Shown here: one piece after another, positions 1 through 8,454 of the stretch
How the letters are laid out: each line of letters begins with the position of its first letter
How positions within the stretch are numbered: position 1 is the first letter of the stretch
DNA from: Sthenelais limicola
Lineage: Eukaryota > Annelida > Polychaeta > Phyllodocida > Sigalionidae
Assembly (NCBI GenBank): GCA_942159475.1
Contig: OW804095.1
Location: 90,781,740-90,845,739, forward strand
Length of the DNA: 64,000 bases
Direction: 5' to 3'
The notes under the pieces: generated by a model
The model's database searches: none
What the model was told of the DNA's origin: nothing
The model's input: only the letters and a program-made list of their open reading frames with translations
Made by a program: the position numbers and the translations under genes

Positions 1-631
1 TTGATGACAATGGTAGGGTCAGTTTGTAGGTCAGATAAGGCTTCTAGTTCGGGTGTGGAGAGGTTGGATGGGGGTTTGGGTATGGTTGATATTTGGGACA
101 TGTTCTGGGTCATATAGTTGGTAAAAGATTCAAGGTCTGGGTCAAGTCCTGTGGGGGGGGGGGGGGGGGGGGTCCATCCTTTCTTTTCGGTTTTAAACAG
201 AGTGTTTGGTTGATGTGCAGGGTAGTCTTGGAAGAAATGTGTAAGTCTTGTTCTGCGGTTGAAAAGGAGTGTGTCCTTGAGGGCATGTATATGATTATAT
301 TTAGTTGGGGTTGGTACAAAGTTGAGCCCCTTCGACAGGAGGGTATAATGAGCTTCAGTTAAGATCTTGTTTGAGAGGTTGACAACAGCGCTTTGTTGAG
401 TCGGGTTGTACTTCTTGTACCTCCTATTGCATCTTCCCTTTTTTTTTTCATGCGGCGTGTGTTCAGTTCCTTCAATGTCTCCTCACTTGATTGATCTAGA
501 AGATTCTGTATGTAAGTCATTATTTCTGCGTTGCATTTCATAGAGATAGCTTTAGTAGCTGAGGTGACTTGTGCCTCCAGAGATGTTACTCTGTCGTTGT
601 AGTAATCTCGAAGGATGGTTGTGGATGGCAA
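1..631 (-). pseudogene. Penelope-like retroelement, 5' part of RT ORF, broken
   Basis: Read on minus from 631, a 90-residue basic, helix-prone segment (frame open to 359) leads into a second frame containing NLSNKILTEAHYTLLSKGL, then NFVPTPTKYN, LFNRRTRLTHFF, NLSTPELEAL and finally DPTIVIK at the window edge. This order is what I know from the region just upstream of and entering the reverse transcriptase of Penelope-like elements, where the text normally goes on to an ADKG motif. The frame changes near position 400, and a 20-G run at 153-172 breaks it again, so the copy is dead. The RT core and any GIY-YIG endonuclease would lie left of the window. The family call is from remembered motifs and is fairly sure; the clade is not assigned. 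Confidence 0.72.
153..172. repeat. G20 homopolymer
   Basis: Twenty consecutive G on plus inside the Penelope-like coding region. It is both a frame breaker and a likely length-variable site; the true length may be misassembled. Confidence 0.9.
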
Positions 632-903
632 TAATTTACTAACTTACTAATTTACTAACTCCTACATATTGATCTACAATTGTTTAGTTCTATATTTATA
701 TCTGATCATACTCATTTACAGTTAATTTTTGCTTGTTTATTAGTCGGCATGTGGACCTGCACTAGGCAGTATTTACATTTTGAATTTGTTAATGTTTTTT
801 ATATTAATACTATTAGCATAATAATCATTATTGAATTCATAACTCTATAAATGTAGTTCACTGAATGCAATTCAGTTAAGTGATCGGTATATTTAATTGT
901 ACT
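632..903. other. AT-rich spacer, nothing recognised
   Basis: Low-complexity AT-rich DNA between the Penelope-like fragment and the solo-LTR-like block. No open frame, RNA gene or repeat that I can name. Confidence 0.5.
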
Positions 904-1323
904 TGTAGTGAACCGCAGATTCGTGGGCACAAGTTTACGAAATTCGAGAAAGAATCACGAATACGAGGAAATTCGTTTCAACCATGTTTTATTACCCAAA
1001 GGTATACAGTTACAAAGGTATTGTCTCTGAACAAGGGTACTTAATTTGAACAACAGAAGTATCTCGGTCCGCGGCACGGCTCAAGTCCGTAGTGTTAAGC
1101 GAAGCCTGGATCCCCTTGCGGAGGTAGTAGTATCCTCCGCCTACTGCCCGTCAGAGGGTGTCTGCAGTGCTGTCTGCACGATGATGTATGTCGCCCTCTG
1201 ACAGAAGCGGCCGAAACTGGTGGTCGTCTCCGGCTCCAGTAGAAGTGCCCCCGCTGTCGTAGCCTTGTTGTATTCGGCAATGGTAGGCAGCATTGATGTA
1301 TTTCGGGTGGCGGACCCACTACA
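904..1323 (-). mobile_element. Solo-LTR-like block
   Basis: The block begins TGTAGTG and ends CACTACA on plus, so its ends are the TG...CA inverted repeats of an LTR. The same TGTAGTGAA start is used by the Ty3-type LTRs later in the window, although the body differs. On minus it contains GGGTAATAAAACATGG, an AATAAA signal about 90 bp from the 3' end, which suggests minus orientation. Flanks do not give a clear target duplication. A 74-residue open frame inside (1095-1319, minus) has no recognisable domain. The call rests on ends and poly(A) signal only. Confidence 0.45.
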
Positions 1324-1449
1324 TGTTTAATTTATTTTAAGGATTTTCCTCTCAATGTGGCAAATCAACAAACTGTTGACAAAAATCTTCCACTGCCACC
1401 TTGTGGGTGCATAACGTGGGTGAACAAAGAGAATAACAAGGTATTTTAT

Positions 1450-2913
1450 TACTATATCCTCAGGCCAAACTGAAGGAAATGTAAATACAGTATGTGATAC
1501 TATGATAGAGAATTTTAGACACATACAAAACGAGTTGTATCCAACCCAGCCTGTTACTCTTAAGGAGGGACATGTATTACATGATCATGAACTAAACCTG
1601 CTTATATGTAAGAAGAATAAGGCATATAAAAAGGCTATGAAAAGCAAAATAGGGGACGATTGGAATAAAGCTCGTGAATACAATAATACAATTAAGCAGA
1701 AGGTATGTAAACTGAAGAGAGATGCTTTAACCGATATTTGTAATAGATATGCAAGAAATGATAGGCGTTTCTGGAATTATATGGCAAATCTGTATGGTAG
1801 TGGTAGATCTCTGGATCCCTCTGTTGATTTTATTATTACAAATGAAGGTGAAAAACTTTGTGGAAAAGTAGCAGTCAACTATGCAAACGAATATTTCTGT
1901 AATATTGCTCCTAAATCTTTTCCAGAAGATATATTATTGAGGAATGATATGGGGGCTATCCCTCTTTTGGATTGGAATGAAATTATCACGAGAGAGGAGG
2001 TTTTAAAATTAATTCAGGATATTGATATAAATAAGTCCTGTGGGTATACAGATATGAATTCTAAGTTCATGAAACTGGCCCTAACGGCGAGTGTAGATTT
2101 GTTAGAGTACTAAATCTAGTAAGAATGAAAGCTGAATTCCCCCTGTCGTGGAAGAGAGCAATTTGCACATTGCTGCCCAAGAAAAAGAATTCTAGAAAGA
2201 TTGACGACTTGAGGGCAATATCTATCTCCCCTATCACAGGGAAAATATTCGAGAGATTACTAGTAACAAAATTAAATTACCATCTTGAAAATATTGGATA
2301 TCTGAATGAACAACAACATGGATTCAGAGCTGGTAAGAGCATTGATACTGCTATTTTTTCTTTTATGATTATTGTACTACCAAACAAAGAGAAAGGATAT
2401 GATACTGTGGCGACATATTTCGACCTATCTAAGGCATTCAACTCAATTAATATTGATATTTTACTGAAAAAGTTGAGGTTTATGGGAGTCGGAGATGATG
2501 TATATAAAATAATAAAATCATATTCGGTAGGGAGAGAGCAAGTGGTTAAGATAGGGGATGAAGTATCAGAATGCTTAACACTAAAAGCTGGAGTGGCTCA
2601 GGGAAGTGTCCTTGGACCATTACTCTTCATATTATATATTAACGATCTGGCTTCTTTGGATTTTAATGGTAAAATATTGATGTATGCCGATAATTGTGTG
2701 TTGTTGAACAAGATTACAAACAATGATGATCTGGTATATGCCCAAGGCGATATTAATAGTTTCAATAATTGGACAAGAAAAAATGGTCTGACTATTAAGA
2801 CTCATAAGACAAAAATGCAGATTTTTCATGGGAATAAGAAGAAAAAAAAAGAGAGTATGTACTTTATACAAATGGAGAGAACATTGCAAATCTGGCACGC
2901 CAGAATTGGATAA
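1450..2913 (+). pseudogene. LINE ORF2 fragment (Jockey/CR1-type), RT with altered catalytic box
   Basis: The open text from about 1450 through 1502-2113 and 2125-2913 covers the region after the endonuclease (CDTMIENFRHIQ..., RRFWNYMANLYG) and the RT: WKRAICTLLPKK, LRAISISPITGKIFERLL, QQHGFRAGKSIDTA, YFDLSKAFNSIN, GVAQGSVLGPLLFILYIND, then MYADNCVLL. The last is the catalytic box, normally YADD or FADD, here YADN, so the second catalytic Asp is lost. A stop separates the pieces near 2111. The 3' part of the frame runs into an unrelated 3'-tail sequence at about 2890. This is a dead, 5'-truncated copy; the clade within the Jockey superfamily is open. Confidence 0.8.
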
Positions 2914-2982
2914 CCAATATTGTTTTGTACCAAAAAAGACAATAAAGAATGTTTGAAATTGAAATTGAAATTGAAATTGAAA
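2890..2982 (+). repeat. LINE 3' end with AATAAA and (TTGAAA)n tail
   Basis: AATAAA at 2941-2946 is followed by about five TTGAAA units ending near 2982. This is the microsatellite-type 3' terminus of a LINE. It sits between the RT text (ending about 2890) and a block that reads as the C-terminal continuation of a LINE RT (from about 2985), so it is either a second 3' fragment inserted there or the true end of the first copy followed by another truncated copy. Confidence 0.65.
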
Positions 2983-2984
2983 TA

Positions 2985-3180
2985 GTTCTTGGGTTTTGGG
3001 GCTTTCTCTTGGTATGGCACAACATATTAACAATACATGTTCGAAAGCTAGATTACTGTTTCAAAGGCTATGTAAGATAAGACATTATATCGATAAAAAT
3101 ATCGCATTGCTGATTTATAAAACATATATTCTGCCAGTTCTGCCTCTGAATACATCTGAATACATCATCAGAGCCTTGCA
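2985..3180 (+). pseudogene. LINE ORF2 C-terminal fragment
   Basis: The frame contains AQHINNTCSKARLLFQRLCK, RHYIDKNIALLIYKTYILPVL, the usual stretch just after the LINE RT core (helical, ending before the WGG or EYG motif). It stops at the junction with the DIRS sequence near 3180. It probably belongs with the RT at 1450-2890, from which it is separated by the 3'-tail block. Confidence 0.6.
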
Positions 3181-3186
3181 AACTTG

Positions 3187-4094
3187 AGGCATAGTCGCAA
3201 AACAATACCTTGACGACCTATTGTTAATAGGCCACAACCTTAGCGAAGTAAGAACTCAGATGGACCAAATGACTTATTCCATAAACTTGGTTTGCAAGTC
3301 ACACACAAAAAGTCTCAGGCCCCCAACCAGTGTGTAAATTGGTTGGGAATCATGATAAATACAGCAAAAAACAAATTTTCTCTTCCTGCTGACAAATTAG
3401 CAGAAACAAGTGCCTGCTTGGCCCACACATTGCGGCAGAAATATATTATCATCCATACAGTGCAGTCAGTTGTCGGACGGATCATACATATAGCCAAGAT
3501 AATAGTTCCTGCTAGACTCTTTATGCAAAGATTATTGGCGGTGATGAGAGCTGCCGCTGGAGGAAATATTCTCATCTCCCCCCCCCCCCCCCAGTCAAGG
3601 CAGACCTGAAGTGGTTCATAAAATATACCAACAACTTTAACAGCATGGCCATAATTACGCACAACGATATGGTCACAAACATCTGGGCAGATGCCTGCCT
3701 CACAGGGAGGGGGGCAACTGATGGCATCACAGCATTCATGCACACGTTTGACGCAAATGCTGTACGGGACAAGTCTATAAATCACTTGGAGGCTATAAAC
3801 TGCCTGGCAGCCGCTAGACTGTTTACAAAGCTCAAGCACGCCGGAGGTGTGATTAAAGTGCATTGCGACAATACCGCTGCGGTATTCTCATATCCTGAGG
3901 GCAGAGCTAAAGACAATGTATTGGGAGCATGTGCTAGAGCATTGTGGTTTAACTCAATGAAATTTCAAGTAGCATACAAGTTTGTGCATGTCCCAGGAAA
4001 AAACATGATCAGTTCTGACGCACTTTCACGAGCAAGCCTCTCACCTGAAGAATTAATTAATGCAAAAAATATAGTAAATGACAATGGTCTTTGA
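3187..4094 (+). pseudogene. DIRS-type element: RT and RNase H
   Basis: After the LINE junction the text reads QYLDDLLLIGHN (catalytic YLDD at 3206-3217), then CVNWLGIMINTAKNKFSLPA, TVQSVVGRIIHIAKIIVPAR and FMQRLLAVMRAA, the fingers/thumb order of DIRS-like RT. From 3645 an RNase H/DNA-methylase-linker part follows: IWADACLTGRGATDG, HLEAINCLAAARLF, VHCDNTAAV, FVHVPGKNMISSDALSRA. The YLDD-LLIG and HVPGK-DALSR combination is characteristic of DIRS rather than LTR elements. The frame is broken near 3183 (stop) and at the C10 run at about 3580-3592. The RT N-terminus is missing, cut by the LINE. Confidence 0.8.
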
Positions 4095-4144
4095 CTGTTG
4101 AATGTACCAAATAATTTGTTTCACATTCATATGTTCCAGTAGGA

Positions 4145-5149
4145 AGAACTCCCAGCTCCCTCGTCCGGGCAGCGCACCTCCGTCAGAAACAGGCCCATCG
4201 CCCAGGAACGGTTGCAAACAGCCATGGGGCTGCTGCAAAGTTCATTGCTTTCTGTATACAATTCTGCCATAATTTCAAGCACCCCTCTCCACAACTGGTG
4301 TGCTGGTTCATCGAATACCTTGCTCGTTACACGAAGGTACCTGCGACAATAGTGAATGTGATTATGAGTGTGAGGACTTTCTTCAAGCTTTCTGGACACT
4401 CCGCCAGGTTCCCTCGCCAAAGCTACCAGGCTATGCTATGCTTGAAAAAATATTGTTGCACACATATATTCTCCACTATCCCACACACATCAGAGTAGCG
4501 CTTCTAATCATGTATATGGGCATGATGAGACAAAGCAATGTCGCACCTAAGGACCCTCACAGCTTTGACTCAACAAATGTCAACTATGTCTCAAGGTCAG
4601 TAGATTCTTGTTTACATGAATGTCATCAACATTGGCCCTAGATGGGAGTCCATAAATCCTAGGAAGTATTTTGATTTGAATTATTTGGAGTCTGTTTGTT
4701 CCCGTTGTGGTATGGGAATCATGGAATATGTCTGTTTGATCAACATCAGGGGCAACATCAGGGTTGCACATGACGGCATCTACATATCTATAAAAATGGA
4801 CTATGCAATACAAGTCAATGCAATCATCTCGCCAGGCCACGGTGGTATTCATTCCCTTGACAGACCTGTCCCTCTGCCTGTGGAGGGCTCTACGTCAGCT
4901 ATACAAAGTCACACTTCCTACCATTGGGAGGGCCCCGCTCCTGACCTTTGCTGAAGGACCCACCTTCACCATACCATACATAGGACGACAGTGGTCACTG
5001 ATCCTGAAAGCTGCTGCTATCAACCCCTCCGCGCATTCTCTACACAGCCTAAAGTGCGGTTGCGCTTCTCACTTCTATAACTTTGCCGGGGCCATGATAC
5101 AAGATGTCAAGTCGCCCGGCACATGGGCAATTGGATGCCATACTCCCCT
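4145..5149 (+). pseudogene. DIRS-type tyrosine recombinase, broken
   Basis: Fragments in two or three frames read CWFIEYLARYTKVPATIVN, VRTFFKLSGHSARFP, LLIMYMGMMRQSNVAPKD, SFDSTNVN, then after an inserted LINE piece GNIRVAHDGIYISIK, AIISPGHGG, PTFTIPYIGRQWSLILKAA and INPSAHSLHSLKCGCASHFY. This is the core-binding and catalytic order of DIRS tyrosine recombinases. The last part should hold the H-x-x-R box (usually HSLRRG); here it reads HSLKCGC, so the catalytic Arg appears lost. The gene ends where the 3' tail of a minus-strand LINE starts. It follows the RT/RNase H at 3187-4094 on the same strand, as expected for one element. Confidence 0.75.
4591..4743 (-). mobile_element. Internal LINE fragment inserted in DIRS recombinase
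   Basis: About 150 bp matches 5719-5876 of the neighbouring minus-strand LINE (QTDIFHDSHTTTGTNRLQII followed by KILPR and YGLPSRANVDD on minus) with a few substitutions. It interrupts the DIRS recombinase between SFDSTNVN and RVAHDGIY. It contains neither LINE end, which is unusual for target-primed insertion. Confidence 0.75.
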
Positions 5150-7520
5150 ATTTAAGATTAAGATTAAGATACATTTATTTTCGACTTGTCGCTTTCAGGA
5201 AACATAGCTCGGCTTAGGGAGGTTTGCAAGCTTCCTGTTCTTTTACATGCTCATATAAACAGTGTATACTACCCCAGTCATCATAGACGAAAGCGGCCCA
5301 CTGTTATTTTCATTAACATATATCTGTTACAATATTTTTCAAAATTGGTAAAAGGCGCACTAAATCTTATATGAAAGTTACCTCAGAACTGTTATTCATA
5401 CATAAATATAAGGTTGAAAGTATTGAAGTCAATGAATAGTTGTTTAGTCATTCAATGAAATATTGGTCTGACCATATTAGAGTTTTCTTTTCTAGTTTCT
5501 TAAATGATTTTGTGTCTTGAACCCCATGTGCCACGGTCTGGAGAGAGTTCCAAGGGAAGGGAGGGAATTCTGTGTAAAATAGTTGCTCATATTTTGATAA
5601 GATTTGTTTTAAAGGCTTTCTGCCTGTAGCAAAAATTCTTGTGCTTAGATTTCTTATATCAATATATCTTGGGTTACCCGCCAGAGTGTGGCCTGCCTGC
5701 AAAGTATGCAATCTTCTCCTATGTCTCAAGGTCAGTAGGTTCTTCTTTACATGATTGTCATCAACATTGGCCCTAGATGGGAGTCCATAACTCCTAGGAA
5801 GTATTTTGTTTTGAATTATTTGGAGTCTGTTTGTTCCCGTTGTGGTATGGGAATCATGGAATATGTCTGTTTGATTAATTAGGAGGAACACCATTACTTT
5901 ATAAATAAGTAATAGTGTATCTTGGGGAATTTTTCCTTTAAGTTTTGTTACTTGCCAGCATTTATAGTTCATGGTATTTATTAACTTATTTACTGCTGTT
6001 TTGAACTTAAGACTCCGGTTGATCTCTACTCCTAAATATTTATAGTTTTCTACTTCTTCCATACTATTTATTCTCATCTAGTTTTATTCTCATCTATTTA
6101 TTCTCATCTAGTTGGTGTTGTTCACCTTCTGCCCACCTCGACCTCATATTTTGTAATGTCTGTAATTTTGATTTATCATAGTTAATAGAGATTTTGTTCC
6201 TGTTACACCAGAATATTAAGGCATTTAGATCCTGTTGAAGCAAGTTTGTAGCTTCTAGGACATCCGTCTCTGTTGCATATATTATGGTGTCATTGGCGAA
6301 TAGTTGTATCTTTGAGTTATTTATGAATTTTGGCATATCGTTTATATAGATGGTGAATAATAATGAAACCAAGAGTTGTGCCTTGGGGCACTCCACAAGT
6401 TATTGGATTCAATTTTGATTTTGTTTTATTTACCTCTACTGATTGAAAACGGTTTGACAGGTAGTTCTTGAACCAATCTAATTCTTTGTTTCTTATACCG
6501 TTAATAAGTTTTTCTATTAGTCTTAAATGGTTAACTGTATCAAACGCTTTCCTGAAGTCGAGGTAGGCTGCCCTGGTTACTTTGTTTTCATTCATGTTTG
6601 AATATACTTCCATAATGTAATTCCTTAGGGCATCTTTTGTTGACCATCCCTGTCTGAAACCATACTGACCATTGAATAACAGGTTATTACTCTCTAAGTA
6701 GTACATAATTTGCTTGTGCATGGTTTTTTCTAATAATTTCGCAGGCAGGGGGATGGAGGAGACCGGTCTATAATTACTTGGGTTGGTTGTTGGGCCAGCA
6801 TTGAAGAGGGGAGTCACCTTAGATTGTTTCCATTGTTGTGGAATCAAGCTCTGTTCATATGTCAAATTTATTATTTCGTCGTATTATTATTTGTTTGGCT
6901 AATATAGTTAAACAATTTTTCAGCAACCATGAGGATAGATTATCATACCCTGAACTTTTAGATGAAGGTATACTTTTTATTATTGTAATTAGCTCATTGG
7001 TCGTTGTCGGTTTAAATACAAGGCTTGTTGGGGTTCTAATTTGGTTTTTATGCTCATAAAGGCTGGTCTCATTTTGGGTAGGAGGGGATATTTCTCTCGC
7101 TAGGTTGTTACCAATAGTGGCAAAGAAGTCGTTAAATTTGTCAGCGACTTTCTCTGGGTGAATATCTCGGTCATCTTGTTTTATTAATATTTCTTTCTTT
7201 TCACCTTTTCCTTTCCTATTTATTAAAGGGCTGAGATTTTTCCAGAACTTTTTAGATTTGTTTTTGTTTTGTTCAATTTCTTCTTTATATAATTGTTTTT
7301 AAAATTTCTGGCTAAATGATTTACTCTTCTGCATAGTTTCTTTGCTTGTTCTAATAGACCTGGGTTATCATGTTTTTTTGCGGCTCTGAATAATCTGTCA
7401 TGTTCTTTCATTAACTCCATTATATCACCTGTAACCCACGACTTCCTTGCCCTAACATTTTTCATGTCCCTTATTGGACACATTTTATCCACCTCCTCTC
7501 CAATTACCCTTTACATATGT
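5150..7520 (-). pseudogene. LINE (Jockey/CR1-type) ORF2, 5'-truncated, with 3' tail
   Basis: On plus the block opens with a (TTAAGA)n tail at 5150-5172 next to a reversed AATAAA, marking the 3' end of a minus-strand LINE. Coding text runs from 7492 down to 5448 in several frames: SWVTGDIMELMKEHDRLF after the endonuclease, PEKVADKFNDFFATIGNN, NYRPVSSIPLPAKLLEK, YGFRQGWSTKDAL, YLDFRKAFDTVNH, CGVPQGTTLG, FTIYINDMP, QLFANDTIIY, MEEVENYKYLGVEIN and RLQIIQNKILPRSYG. The catalytic box is FAND instead of FADD, so RT is inactive. The endonuclease is absent; homology stops near 7520. Frames break near 6390, 6090 and 5880. Confidence 0.82.
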
Positions 7521-8454
7521 CCTGTTGAGATCTTGTATACGTGAATGATGAACGATAAGGCAGGAGTGGCCAGGAACCCAGCTAAACCAGTAAATATTTC
7601 ATTATTCTTTACATTTTCTGCTTGGTTCGCTGCTATGCTACTGATATAGTGTCAATGGGTGAACCACCATGTTTCGAGCAATTATACTTAATTTTTAACA
7701 TAATCTCATAGCTATGATATTACATCTTGATCTGTGCAAAAATTGTTATTTTATCCAAATGTATCTTTTTTCTTTTTTAAACAATGATAGAATAAAACAC
7801 ATCAACTGAACTAAATACGAGTCATCGTGGGATAACATGAACGAATCGATTTGTTTTAAATTTGTCAAGCATGATATCGGTCCATGTCTGTCAGTAATAT
7901 ATATTGACTACTGTCACATATTCGAGTGTGCCTTATAAAATAAGGCCGAAACTTCTATCACGTTGTTGTTAAACATTAGGAACCAGAGAACTACAGAGCC
8001 CAACACCGCAGAATAAACATATCAACATATCAACAGAACTGTGTACGTGTCATCGTGAGAAACATGAACGATTCGATTCACCTTAGAATTGTCAAGTATG
8101 ATACCTTTTTTTGCCTATCAGTACTATATATTGACAACTACCTCATAATCGATTGTACCTTGTAAAGTAAAGCAAAGTGAGGCGGACATTTTTATCACGA
8201 TATTGTTAAACATCGGGAGTCAGAGAACCAGAGAGTCTAACATCACTATCTGCTTGCTATTTCTAAACCATTTTCATATATGTTTTGCCATACATATTCG
8301 ACCGATACTCGGATATTATTTCTTATTAACCACTTTATGTACTGAAACAAATTTTAGTTCTTTTGAGTTCTCTTAATTTCCTGGGTAGATAATAAATTGT
8401 CATTTCCTGGGATATTGTAAGTTGAATGTAAATAGCTATCGATACTTGCAGTTT
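7521..8454. repeat. AT-rich spacer with a diverged tandem duplication
   Basis: No gene seen. Two diverged copies of about 210-235 bp lie at roughly 7797-8005 and 8028-8240. Both run from a CATCAAC block through TCATCGTG, ACATGAACGA, TTGTCAAG, TATATATTGAC, ATTGT/GTGTACCTT-like text to TTGTTAAACAT and CAGAGAACYA. Copies differ by many substitutions and small indels, so the duplication is old. Confidence 0.6.

Noticed and set aside
1095..1319. 74-residue ORF as a host gene
   Set aside because: It lies within the LTR-like block and shows no domain.
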